In this document: positions 36,977 to 45,767 of the stretch, piece by piece
How positions within the stretch are numbered: the first letter of the stretch is position 1
Layout: each line of letters starts with the position of its first letter
Assembly (NCBI GenBank): GCA_900315255.1
Contig: OMYH01000015.1
Span: 1 to 47,731, forward strand
DNA from: an uncultured Eubacteriales bacterium
Lineage (GTDB): Bacteria; Bacillota; Clostridia; Oscillospirales; Acutalibacteraceae
Reading direction: 5' to 3'
Length of the DNA stretch: 47,731 nt
Notes under the pieces: generated by a model
Databases searched by the model: none
Seen by the model: the letters and a program-made list of their open reading frames with translations, nothing else
What the model was told of the DNA's origin: nothing
Position numbers and translations under genes: made by a program

Positions 36977-38376
36977 TTCTTAGCACCTCCATAGAGCTTC
37001 GGGTTTCTCATCAGCTTAAAGCCCGAGATAGATTTGAGCATCAGACGCGCCGCAGCTATACCCATAAGGAAGTTCGAGATAACACCAACAAGCAGTGTGT
37101 AACCGAATGCATAGATAGCACCTGTCGTCGAAAGTCCGAATATGAACGAAAGCATATTGAACGGACCGAATACAAGAATAAGAATAACTGCTACTATGAT
37201 AACTGTCATGTTACCGTCGATGATAGCCGACAAGCTGTTCTTCGTACCTGCATTGATCGCGCTGTCAACAGACTTGCCGTTTCTGAGTTCTTCCTTGATT
37301 CTCTCTGCAGTGATGATGTTTGCGTCAACACCCATACCGATAGAAAGGATCATACCTGCGATACCGGGCAGAGTCATCGTAAATGAGTTGAACACGGGGA
37401 AATATCCCGAAACTGCTACGATCGTGACTGCAAGCTGTCCCAGAAGCGCAATAACTGCAACAAAACCCGGAACTCTGTACACGATTATCATAAACAATGC
37501 AATTATCACAAGCGCAATTATTGCGGCAATTCCCATTGCATAAAGCGAGTTTGAACCAAGTGTCGGACTGATCGAGCCTGCGTTCACCGTTTCAAGCGAG
37601 AACGGAAGAGCACCTGCGTTGATCTTCGTAGCAAGATTAGTTGCCTCTTCTGCCGTAAAATCACCGCTGATCTGCGCTTTGCCGTCCGATATAACACTTC
37701 TTACTGTCGGAGCGGAGATAAGCACATCGTCCATCCAAATAGAGATCGGCTGATTGAGCTGTGTGGTCGTAGCCTGCTCAAAAAGCTTTGCGCCCTCGTC
37801 GTCAAATTCAAGTGAAACAATATATTCGGTCGTGCCGTTCTCTGTGATAACGCCTGCCTGTGCGCTCTGTACATTTGCGCCTGTCAGAAAAACAGTATCT
37901 GCAGTTGCGCCTGTCGGAGTCTTCATAACTACGGAGCCGTCCTCTGCATATGAAGTGGATTCATAGCTGTTGCCGGGTCTGAACGTAAGTTCAGCCGTAG
38001 CAGAAATCTCTTCGATAGCCGAATAAGGATCAAAGTTTGTTGTTCCCTCTTTCCACGGGAAACGTACTATAATTTTGTTTGCACTCTGGTCGGCATAAAG
38101 CTCATAGTCCGTGATATTATATGAAACCATTCTCGTTTCGATTACGGACTTAGCAGCTTCAAGCTGTTCCTCGGTAGCAGTTACACCTTCGGCAGGCTGG
38201 AACGTAGCCTCAACACCGCCTTTGATGTCTATTCCCCATCGGATATCCGATACGCCTTTGATACGGGTCGTAACAATATCGCCCTTCTGCGTTGTAACAC
38301 CGAATACCGATGTCCACGCAAGAGCGAGTATAAGGATAGCCACGATGAAGAATACGGGTTTTGCAACTCTTTTCAT
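36973..38376 (-). CDS. secD: Protein translocase subunit SecD
   Basis: 467 residues. One N-terminal helix, a periplasm-side P1 domain (GVSDIRWGIDIKGGVEATF near the start), then five helices with GIAGMILSIGMGVDANIITAERIKEEL as the conserved RND core (landmark, partly quoted). It works with SecF in preprotein export, relevant here because several large secreted enzymes are encoded nearby. GGAGG precedes the ATG. Its promoter overlaps a terminator stem upstream. Confidence 0.95.
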   Translation of the reverse strand: MKRVAKPVFFIVAILILALAWTSVFGVTTQKGDIVTTRIKGVSDIRWGIDIKGGVEATFQPAEGVTATEEQLEAAKSVIETRMVSYNITDYELYADQSANKIIVRFPWKEGTTNFDPYSAIEEISATAELTFRPGNSYESTSYAEDGSVVMKTPTGATADTVFLTGANVQSAQAGVITENGTTEYIVSLEFDDEGAKLFEQATTTQLNQPISIWMDDVLISAPTVRSVISDGKAQISGDFTAEEATNLATKINAGALPFSLETVNAGSISPTLGSNSLYAMGIAAIIALVIIALFMIIVYRVPGFVAVIALLGQLAVTIVAVSGYFPVFNSFTMTLPGIAGMILSIGMGVDANIITAERIKEELRNGKSVDSAINAGTKNSLSAIIDGNMTVIIVAVILILVFGPFNMLSFIFGLSTTGAIYAFGYTLLVGVISNFLMGIAAARLMLKSISGFKLMRNPKLYGGAKK

Positions 38377-38433
38377 TCGTATAACCTCCGTTATAATTTT
38401 AAGTGTTTGTTCATTATATTACAGATTATTACA

Positions 38434-38508
38434 TAAAAAAATAACTCTGCTAACGTACAAAAAACAAACGTGCAGAGTTATTATAAATTTTTTTCGGGAA
38501 AAAGTCAA
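38434..38508 (-). promoter_or_regulatory. secDF promoter embedded in the terminator of the upstream aminotransferase gene
   Basis: On the minus strand, TTGACT (38503-38508), a 17-bp spacer and TATAAT (38480-38485). The -10 overlaps the outer end of an 11-bp perfect stem, AATAACTCTGC (38440-38450) / GCAGAGTTATT (38472-38482), which is followed by a T run (complement of 38434-38440). Read-through RNA from upstream would form the full hairpin; RNA started at ~38473 would lack most of one arm and escape it. Confidence 0.65.
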
Positions 38509-38588
38509 TAATCTACGCTATTTTTTCGATAAAATAATTGTTACAATTCAAACGTTTCGTCATTACTGCCGAAAAAACACCGCTATAT

Positions 38589-39860
38589 TTATGCAATCAG
38601 CTTATTAACAGCCGCAAGTCTTACGCATACGCAGAAGATCTGCATAGCCTTCTCCAGCTCCTCAACGCACGGGAACGACGGAGCGATCCTGATGTTGCTG
38701 TCCTTGGGGTCTTTGCCGTAAGGATATGTAGCGCCTGCGCCCGTGAGAACAACGCCTGCCTCCTTGCAGAGTCTTACTACCTCTTTTGCGGTGCCGTCCA
38801 TAACGTCAACGCTTACAAAGTAACCGCCGTTGGGATTCTCCCATTTTGCAGTGCCTGTTTCTTTGACCTCGCTGTCAAGGTACTTAAGCACGCAGGCAAA
38901 CTTCGGCGCAAGCATTGCCTTATGCTTCTGCATATAATCAACAAGCCCCTTGCTGTCCTTGAGATAGAGAGCGTGTCTGAGCATATTTATCTTGTCGTAA
39001 CCGATAGTCTGGAAATTATATCTCTTCTTGAGGTGCTTCATATTGTTCTCGCTGCACGCAAACGCAGACACCCCTGCTCCGGGGAAAGTGATCTTCGACG
39101 TAGATGTGAACATGATTGGCAAATCCTCGTTACCGTTCTTTTTGCACTCGTCCATCAGCGAAAGCAGGCTGTCGGGAGTATCGGTCACATCGTGGATAAC
39201 ATAAGCGTTATCCCACATGATCCTGAAATCCGGCGCTGCAGGCTTTAAAGCTGCGAACCTGCGGACAGTTTCGTCGGAGAAGGTAACACCCGTGGGGTTT
39301 GAATATTTCGGAACACACCAGATACCCTTTATAGCTGCGTCCTCCGACACAAGCTTCTCCACCATATCCATATCGGGACCTGTTGACGTCATAGGAACGT
39401 TGATCATCTCAATACCGTAATACTCGGTAATGCCGAAATGTCTGTCATATCCGGGAACAGGACAGAGGAACTTGACATTGCCCTGCTTGCCCCAGGGCGT
39501 GCCGCCCGGAACACCTGTCGTCATAAAGCAGGTGATCGTGTCGAACATAAGGTTCAGACTTGAGTTGCCGCCTACAAATACTTCGTCGGGTGTAACGCCG
39601 AGAACATTGGCAAACATCTTCTTGACAGACGGAATACCGTCGAGCGTGCCGTAGTTCAGGCAGTCGATGCCGTCAACAGTACAGTCGGTCTGAGAATTTA
39701 CAACGTCAAGCATAGGCTTCGAGATCGCAAGCTGCTCTGCGCCGGGCTTGCCGCGAGCCATATTAAGACTGAGTCCCTGATCCTTATAATCATTGTACCT
39801 GGCTTCGAGCGCCGTCTTTTCCGACAGCAGCTCTTCCTTTGTCATCTGTAAATAATTCAT
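38589..39860 (-). CDS. Class Ic aspartate-type aminotransferase (PLP-dependent)
   Basis: 423 residues, fold type I. It fits the bacterial Ic / MocR-related aspartate aminotransferase group (N-terminus KEELLSEKTALEARYNDYK, then LNMARGKPGAEQL). The PLP lysine is in FTSTSKITFPGAGVS, and VPKYSNPTGVTFS and IMWDNAYVIHD are the other cofactor contacts. It probably exchanges aspartate and 2-oxoglutarate, but substrate range cannot be read from sequence. GGAGG precedes the ATG. It is likely transcribed alone and ended by the stem at 38440-38482. Confidence 0.9.
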   Translation of the reverse strand: MNYLQMTKEELLSEKTALEARYNDYKDQGLSLNMARGKPGAEQLAISKPMLDVVNSQTDCTVDGIDCLNYGTLDGIPSVKKMFANVLGVTPDEVFVGGNSSLNLMFDTITCFMTTGVPGGTPWGKQGNVKFLCPVPGYDRHFGITEYYGIEMINVPMTSTGPDMDMVEKLVSEDAAIKGIWCVPKYSNPTGVTFSDETVRRFAALKPAAPDFRIMWDNAYVIHDVTDTPDSLLSLMDECKKNGNEDLPIMFTSTSKITFPGAGVSAFACSENNMKHLKKRYNFQTIGYDKINMLRHALYLKDSKGLVDYMQKHKAMLAPKFACVLKYLDSEVKETGTAKWENPNGGYFVSVDVMDGTAKEVVRLCKEAGVVLTGAGATYPYGKDPKDSNIRIAPSFPCVEELEKAMQIFCVCVRLAAVNKLIA

Positions 39861-39903
39861 AATTCAATGCCTCCAAAACACATATCATGATCGTACAGCT
39901 ACC

Positions 39904-39932
39904 ATTCTAATACATATCTATGAAAAATGCAA
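39904..39932 (-). promoter_or_regulatory. Promoter of the aminotransferase gene
   Basis: On the minus strand, TTGCAT (39927-39932), a 17-bp spacer and TAGAAT (39904-39909). The rest of the divergent interval up to sigK (to 40149) shows no gene and no recognised motif. Confidence 0.55.
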
Positions 39933-40149
39933 GCAAAAATTCGGAATCCTGCAAAATTTATCTGTTTTTATCGAATTTCTGAAATATAATCTCTGTATTT
40001 TGACAATTTTTGATTAAAAAATTTCAGTTCGCAATGCATTCTGACAGATTATTCATGAGAGTGATTTTTTTGATTATCATTTCCCGGGAATAACAACATT
40101 TTCACCCTCTTTTCATATATATTACCATTACGGAAAAGGGGGATTTATT

Positions 40150-40830
40150 ATGCTAACTGCAATTCTGTCGTTTCTGAGCAATTACGCTCTTGTATTCATT
40201 CTGCACGTCATGGGTGCGGGAACATTTCCGAAGCCTCTGTCACCGAAGCAGGAACAGGAATACCTCGCATTAATGAAAGAGGGTGACAAAACCGCTCGCT
40301 CAAAGCTTATCGAGCATAATCTCCGTCTTGTCGCCCATATCGTCAAGAAATACTCCTCTCTGCCCTCACAGCAGGACGATCTTGTGTCTATCGGCACTAT
40401 CGGGCTTATCAAGGCGATAGACACATTCAACACTGATAAGAAGATCAGGCTGTCAAGCTACGCCTCACGGTGTATCGAAAACGAGATCCTGATGTACTTC
40501 CGCTCACAAAAGAAAACCGCCCTCGACGTATCGCTTGACGAATCAATAGATACAGACAAGGACGGAAACCCGCTTACACTTATGGATATCCTCTCTTGCG
40601 ACGATAATATTGCCGACAAGCTCGAAACAAAGATAAATGCCGAGAGAGCTTTCGCAGCAATCGACGCCCTGCCCGACAGAGAACGAAAAATTATTGTAAT
40701 GCGGTACGGTCTTGACGGCGGCGAGCCGCTCACTCAAAAGGAAACGGCAGAAATTCTGAACATCTCCAGATCTTATGTTTCACGAATTGAGAAGAAAGCT
40801 ATAGCCGTACTGTCAGATAAGCTGAAATGA
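40150..40830 (+). CDS. sigK: Sporulation sigma factor SigK
   Basis: 226 residues, a sigma-70 family member with regions 2 (DDLVSIGTIGLIKAIDTF), 3 and 4 (LTQKETAEILNISRSYVSRIEKKA as the helix-turn-helix; quoted as a landmark). The short hydrophobic N-terminus (LSFLSNYALVFILHVMGAG) followed by TFPKPLS is the pro-sequence of pro-sigma-K, which is removed in the mother cell. The gene is continuous, with no skin element. GGGGGAT precedes the ATG. A CATATATATT at 40114-40123 might be a SigE/SigK-type -10, but its -35 is unclear. Confidence 0.92.
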   Translation: MLTAILSFLSNYALVFILHVMGAGTFPKPLSPKQEQEYLALMKEGDKTARSKLIEHNLRLVAHIVKKYSSLPSQQDDLVSIGTIGLIKAIDTFNTDKKIRLSSYASRCIENEILMYFRSQKKTALDVSLDESIDTDKDGNPLTLMDILSCDDNIADKLETKINAERAFAAIDALPDRERKIIVMRYGLDGGEPLTQKETAEILNISRSYVSRIEKKAIAVLSDKLK

Positions 40831-40866
40831 AATTTATTACAGATTAGAAACATATAATATAAATTG

Positions 40867-40895
40867 TTGACATCGTATAATTATTATGATATATT
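40867..40895 (+). promoter_or_regulatory. Promoter of the flavodoxin gene
   Basis: TTGACA (40867-40872), a 17-bp spacer and TATATT (40890-40895). AAAGGAGG precedes the ATG at 40963. Confidence 0.7.
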
Positions 40896-40962
40896 GGCTA
40901 TAATAAGAGTCGTGCGTGTTGAAACAATTTATCTATTAATCATAAGCTAAAGGAGGATATTT

Positions 40963-41454
40963 ATGGGCAAAAAACTTGTTGCATTTTTCAGTGCAAGCGG
41001 CATCACAAAGACGATTGCACAGCGTTTGTCGGAGGCTGTCGGCGGAGAACTCTACGAAATAAAGCCGCAGACTCCCTATACTCAGGCTGATCTCAACTGG
41101 CTTGACAAAGGTTCGAGAAGCTCTGTCGAAATGGCAGACAAATCGTGCCGTCCGCCGCTTGCCGACAGCAATGCAGACATTGCAGGGGCGGATATTATAT
41201 ACGTCGGCTTCCCTGTCTGGTGGTACCGTGAACCAAGCGTCATAGATACGTTCCTGGATTCTTATGATTTCGGCGGAAAAACGATAATCCCGTTCTGCAC
41301 ATCGGGTTCAAGCGATATCGGCGACACCTATCTGCGTATACAGGAGATCGCAGGCGGCAGCGCAAAGGTGCTGCCCGGCAGAAGATTCTCTGCCAATGCG
41401 ACTATCGCTCAGCTCAGAGAATGGACGGAAAAATATAACATCAAAAAAAGATAG
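40963..41454 (+). CDS. Flavodoxin
   Basis: 163 residues. The FMN phosphate loop is FFSASGITKTIAQRL, and YVGFPVWWYREPSVIDTFLDSY is the ring-binding region (landmark). TIIPFCTSGSSDIG is the third loop. It belongs to the long flavodoxin_4-like proteins common in clostridia and serves as an electron carrier or flavin-binding reductase. The partner enzyme is unknown. It is followed by ldh and rubredoxin, so the block is redox-related but not clearly one operon, because ldh has its own -10. Confidence 0.9.
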   Translation: MGKKLVAFFSASGITKTIAQRLSEAVGGELYEIKPQTPYTQADLNWLDKGSRSSVEMADKSCRPPLADSNADIAGADIIYVGFPVWWYREPSVIDTFLDSYDFGGKTIIPFCTSGSSDIGDTYLRIQEIAGGSAKVLPGRRFSANATIAQLREWTEKYNIKKR

Positions 41455-41484
41455 AAGTATCTTTTTGAGAATAATTTCAAATTA

Positions 41485-41536
41485 TTTATGAATTTTTCAT
41501 AAAGTAATAGATTATTTTTTCCCGATGTGGTATAAT
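41485..41536 (+). promoter_or_regulatory. ldh promoter region with an upstream palindrome
   Basis: TATAAT at 41531-41536 lacks a good -35 (TAGATT at 41508-41513). Just upstream lies the perfect inverted repeat TTTATGAATTTTTCATAAA (41485-41503), in the place where an activator might bind. It does not match the Rex consensus. Confidence 0.4.
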
Positions 41537-41592
41537 AATGCAAAGCACGGCTGAAAATCTTTCCTGCCGTAGAATTATTAATAAGGGGAGAA

Positions 41593-42546
41593 ATGAAAAT
41601 GTCTATTGTCAATATAAGAAAAGCGGCAATTGTCGGCTGCGGCTTCGTAGGCTCTGCGTCTGCGTTTGCCCTCATGGAGAGCGGTCTGTTCTCCGAAATG
41701 GTGCTGATCGACGCCGATCATGCAAAGGCTGAGGGCGAGGCGCTCGATATAAGCCACGGTCTGCCGTTTGCGAAGCCCATGAAAATATACGCAGGCAGCT
41801 ACATTGATCTTGCAGACGCTGCCGTCATCATCGTTACGGCAGGAGCAGGTCAGAAGCCCGGCGAAACACGGCTCGATCTCGTTAAAAAGAATGTAGGGAT
41901 CTTCAAGTCCATCATTCCGAAAATTGCCGAATACAACAGGGACGCCATCATGCTCATAGTAGCCAACCCCGTTGATATCCTCACCTATACCGCAATAAAG
42001 CTCAGCGGCTATCCCGAGGGAAGGGTGTTCGGCTCGGGTACGGTTCTCGATACAGCAAGATTCAAGTATCTTCTCGGAGAACACCTCAGCGTCGACAACA
42101 GGAGCGTACACGCATTCATCATAGGCGAACACGGCGACAGCGAGATAGCCGCATGGAGCAGCGCAAGCGTGTCGGGTATCCCGATAGACAGCTTCTGCGA
42201 GATGAGAGGTCATTTTGCGCATGAAGAATCTATGGTTAAGATCGCCGAAACAGTCAAGAACAGCGCCTATGAGATAATAGCGAAAAAGAAAGCGACCTAT
42301 TACGGTATCGCTATGTCTGTAAGAAGGATCTGCGAGGCTATCGTGCGTGACGAAAAGTCTATCATGCCCGTATCGTCCATGCAGAAAGGAAATTACGGCA
42401 TTAAAGACATCGCTTTGAGTATGCCTGCGATCGTCGGCAAAAACGGAGTTGAAACTCTTGTGCCGATCGAACTCAACGCAGAAGAAAAAGAAGCCCTCAG
42501 AGTGTCTGCCGATACTCTTCACAAGGTAATTAAGGACGTTTTGTAA
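41593..42546 (+). CDS. ldh: L-lactate dehydrogenase
   Basis: 317 residues, NAD-dependent, reducing pyruvate to lactate during fermentation. The dinucleotide loop VGCGFVGSA (~14-22), the substrate-loop region TAGAGQKPGETRLDL, ANPVDILTY and the catalytic His180 in GEHGDSE identify it; GQKPGETR and the following residues favour lactate over malate dehydrogenase. GGGGAG (41584-41589) is only 4 nt from the first ATG, so the ATG at 41599 (MSIVN) may be the real start. A weak stem (CCGGA/TCCGG, 42551-42567) separates it from rubredoxin. Confidence 0.94.
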   Translation: MKMSIVNIRKAAIVGCGFVGSASAFALMESGLFSEMVLIDADHAKAEGEALDISHGLPFAKPMKIYAGSYIDLADAAVIIVTAGAGQKPGETRLDLVKKNVGIFKSIIPKIAEYNRDAIMLIVANPVDILTYTAIKLSGYPEGRVFGSGTVLDTARFKYLLGEHLSVDNRSVHAFIIGEHGDSEIAAWSSASVSGIPIDSFCEMRGHFAHEESMVKIAETVKNSAYEIIAKKKATYYGIAMSVRRICEAIVRDEKSIMPVSSMQKGNYGIKDIALSMPAIVGKNGVETLVPIELNAEEKEALRVSADTLHKVIKDVL

Positions 42547-42597
42547 TATCCGGAGCTGTTTCCGGTATGACAATATAAATAAGAAGGAGGAAAAAAT

Positions 42598-42762
42598 ATG
42601 GCAAAGTACGAATGTTCACCCTGCGGTTATATCTATGACCCCGAGATCGGCGATCCCGACAGCGGCATTGCTCCCGGCACACCGTTTGAAGAGATCCCCG
42701 ATGATTGGTGCTGCCCCGTTTGCGGCGTAGGCAAGGATATGTTTGAAAAGATCGAAGACTGA
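42598..42762 (+). CDS. Rubredoxin
   Basis: 54 residues with a single iron site: Cys6-x2-Cys9 in [11 protein letters not shown] and Cys39-x2-Cys42 in [10 protein letters not shown]. The typical DWCCPVCG and FEKIE ending are present. It is a one-electron carrier, often feeding oxygen- or peroxide-reducing enzymes in anaerobes. AAGGAGGA precedes the ATG. It follows ldh by 51 bp, probably in the same transcript. Confidence 0.96.
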   Translation: MAKYECSPCGYIYDPEIGDPDSGIAPGTPFEEIPDDWCCPVCGVGKDMFEKIED

Positions 42763-42778
42763 TCCTATTGACAGAAAA

Positions 42779-42826
42779 ACACTCCCGATTCAGATCATAA
42801 TTCTGTTTCGGGAGTTTCTTTTTTCT
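42779..42826 (+). terminator. Terminator of rubredoxin
   Basis: Stem ACTCCCGA (42781-42788) / TCGGGAGT (42808-42815), with further inner pairing, then TTCTTTTTTC. Confidence 0.85.
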
Positions 42827-42851
42827 GATATCTGCCGAACGATAAGATTAA

Positions 42852-43008
42852 GGAACCACTGATTAAATCACGTCCTTCGGACTGAGCACCAAATTTGCTT
42901 GCATCTTTAGTCTCGCCTGCCGGCTCGATCGGTGCTTCTGCTGCTTTCGCACAATTTGCCTAAAAATCTGACGGCGCAACTTCGGCACTCGATTTAATCA
43001 GTGTCTCC
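42852..43008 (-). mobile_element. Non-autonomous insertion element, copy 2 (157 bp, inverted relative to copy 1)
   Basis: The ends are GGAACCACTGATTAAATC (42852-42869) and the complement of GGAGACACTGATTAAATC (42991-43008). The right 64 bp (42945-43008) are the exact complement of copy 1 8939-9002, and the left 18 bp are the exact complement of 9031-9048. The 75-bp core is unrelated to the copy 1 core. Flanks are TTAA (42848-42851) and CTAA (43009-43012), both YTAR but not identical, so this end pair may come from a rearrangement. It directly abuts the truncated pilin-like gene. Confidence 0.88.
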
Positions 43009-43010
43009 CT

Positions 43011-45629
43011 AATAAACCGAGTCCGTCCGTATCGGGCAATCCCGGCAAAGGTACTGTTAAATATTATTACAGCACATCGGAAAGCGGTACATACACCGAA
43101 ACCGTACCGAGCAATCCGGGAACATATTGGGTTTATGCAACAGTAGCACAAACCTCAAATTATTATGGCGGAACAACAGGCAAAAAATCATTCAAAATTC
43201 TGAAAGCCGATCCCACTGTAACTCCCCCCGTAGGTATCGACAAACCGTACAACGGACAGGATCAGGACCTGCTCTCTACCCCTGCTATAACTACAGGCGG
43301 AACAATACAGTACAGCACAGACAACGACAAATGGTCACCCGAAATTCCAAAGGGCAAAATGCCGGGTGATTACACGGTATATTACAAGGTTGTGGGCAAC
43401 GATCAGTATAACAACTGGGAACCGCAGAGTGTTCCCGCAAAGATCAGGAAGCTTGACCCCGCCGTTACACCTCCCACAGGCATCGACAAGCCCTATACAG
43501 GACAGGATCAGCCCTTGCTCGATCCCCCCGCAATAACGTCAGGCGGTACTGTCGAATACAGCACAGACAACGTCAAGTGGACACCTCAAGTTCCGACAGG
43601 CAGAGATCCGGGCGATTATACGGTATACTACAAAGTAGTGGGCGACGACATTTATAACAGTGTTGACCCCCAACCTGTCCCGGCAAAGATAACACCGAAA
43701 GATTCGGATATAACAGATACAAATACAGATACAGATACAGATACAAGTACAGATACAGATACAGATACAAACACAGACACAAATACAGACACAAATACAG
43801 ACACAAATACAGACACAAACACAGACACAAATACAGATACAAATACAGATACAAATACAGATACAAGTACAAATACAGATACGGATTCAGACCCGGACGA
43901 CGTTGATTCCGACGATTCCGACGATTCCGACAACGGTGACGACGACATCACAGCTTCCGCAACCATCACGGTTCACGGCATTGACAAAAAGGATCACCCC
44001 ACGGTCATCGCTTATCAGATCATCAGAGGAGCATACAAGGACGGAAAGCTCACAGACTATGTTTTGTGTGACGCTCTGAAAGGCAAGTACACCATCGCCG
44101 ATCATGAACACCCCACGGAAACCGAGATCTGCGATATTGCGGCAGGTATACGTGCGGGCGGTATCACACCTGTAAGCATACCGATGACAAGAGGCAGTGA
44201 GTCAGACGCATCTGACACTGTCAGCTACACTGCAGCCGCTAAACCGGGACTTTATCTTGTCCTTGTCAGCAAATCAAACGAGGGTTACATCTACAATCCC
44301 GCTATTGTGGCAGTCAATGTGACAAACGCAAACGATCTCGCTCCCACCGTTGTAGGCGGAGAAGTAGATATGCGTACGTACTTCGCTTATCCCAACGAGG
44401 CATACATCAAATCAAGCAAAGCCGCTATGGATAAGAATATCATCATTGACGGCGGCAAGACAAAGGGCGCTTCGGCAGCATACGGCGAAACAGTCAGCTT
44501 CAGGCTCGACAATATGACGATCCCGTCATATTCGGAGCTGTTCGGCTCACCGATCTACAAGATCACCGATAATCTTGAAGCAAACGCATTCAACGGCGTA
44601 TCGGGCATGACTGTCAAGGTTGACGGTTCAGCGATTGCCCCGGGTTCAGACACCTTCACTATTACTGCAAAGGATAAGAACGGCAGCAGCGTTACGGTAA
44701 GCGTAAACCCCGATACCCATGTTATAAGCATTCCAAACGCTGTTAATTATGAGATAACATTCGCTTCGTCATACCTGTTCAACAACGACAGCAAGAGTAT
44801 TGTAATAGATTATTCTTCACAGATTACCGAAACGGCAGGCTACAACTACTCCGAGAATCAGAATACTGCTTCTCTTGAGTACAGCATAACCCCTGATGAC
44901 ACAAACACAGTAAAAGCAACCACATATCACTACACCTTCGGCATTTCTTCGATCATCGACGCAGAAGGCGAACAGGAAGATCCGAGCAAAAAGCACGTTA
45001 TCATCTATGAGATCAACAAGGTTTCAAAGAAATGCGATGAATACGACATAGTAGATGACGGCAGCGGTCACCGGGTCAAGAAAAACAAGATGGCGCTCCC
45101 CGGCGCAGAGTTCTCTCTGTATGCGACCTATGCCGACGCAAAAGCCAACTCTAACCCGATACTCAAGACCGTATCAAACAACTTCGGCGGAGTGTCCTTC
45201 ACAGGCTTGAAGGAAGGCACATATTACCTTGCAGAGAGCGCCGCTCCCACAGGCTACACACTCAACGACACGATTTACGTCATTGATATTCTGCCCTCAT
45301 TCAGCGAAATAGGCGTTCTGACAAACCTCTCTATAAAGACATACAGAACCGACAGTTCGGGTAACAGAGCCGAGCTTGTTCAGACAGCTTCTTATTCCAA
45401 CACTCCGTCTGTCAATAAAGACAATGGTTCTGTAACCAACGAGATAACCGTTCTCAACAACGAGGACGACCAGCTTGCTATCGTCAACACCGAGCTTGCT
45501 CATCTCCCCTCAACAGGCGGCGCAGGAACGATCCTGATTACCGTTATTGCATCGTCGGGTATGGCAGCATTCCTTGCATTGTTCCTTGTTAACAAGAGAA
45601 AAAAGATCAGCAGCTTTCTTGATGAATAA
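43011..45629 (+). pseudogene. 5'-truncated LPXTG surface protein: MBG-like repeats plus pilin/SpaA domains
   Basis: An open frame of 872 codons begins at the element boundary with NKPSPSVSGNPGKGTVKYYY, in the middle of a bacterial Ig/MBG-type repeat, with no start codon and no signal peptide. Two ~82-residue repeats follow (TPPVGIDKPYNGQDQ / TPPTGIDKPYTGQDQ), then a Thr-Asp-Thr-Asn linker and an acidic Asp/Ser patch. After these come a pilin D1-like region, a fimbrial isopeptide domain (YGETVSFRLDNMTIPSYSEL), and a SpaA domain (LPGAEFSLYA...GLKEGTYYLAE). The sorting signal is LPSTG (45504-45518), with a hydrophobic helix and NKRKK tail. An ATG at 43359 could give a fragment but would not be exported. 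A sortase gene follows, as in pilus loci. Confidence 0.82.
43716..43890 (+). repeat. Thr-Asp-Thr-Asn microsatellite linker
   Basis: A near-perfect tandem run of ACAGATACAAAT-type 12-mers inside the surface-protein gene, encoding alternating Thr and Asp/Asn/Ser. Units are multiples of 3, so slippage would change linker length without shifting frame. Confidence 0.9.
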
Positions 45630-45767
45630 ACATCACGACGGCGTATCGGCGGATCATTGATCAAGCAGTTCACCGGCTTGAAATCTCTGTAAGCTATTAC
45701 CGATGCCCGACAAAAATCACACCGTAGGGAAATTTCCCTGTCGGGTATCGGTATTTTAGGTAACGTT

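Noticed and set aside
40150-40830. Skin-type element interrupting sigK
   Set aside because: The reading frame is continuous with all sigma regions present.
43573-43969. Antisense reading frames rich in Leu-Tyr or Ser-Val across the Thr-Asp linker
   Set aside because: They are the complement of a microsatellite, with no start signals.
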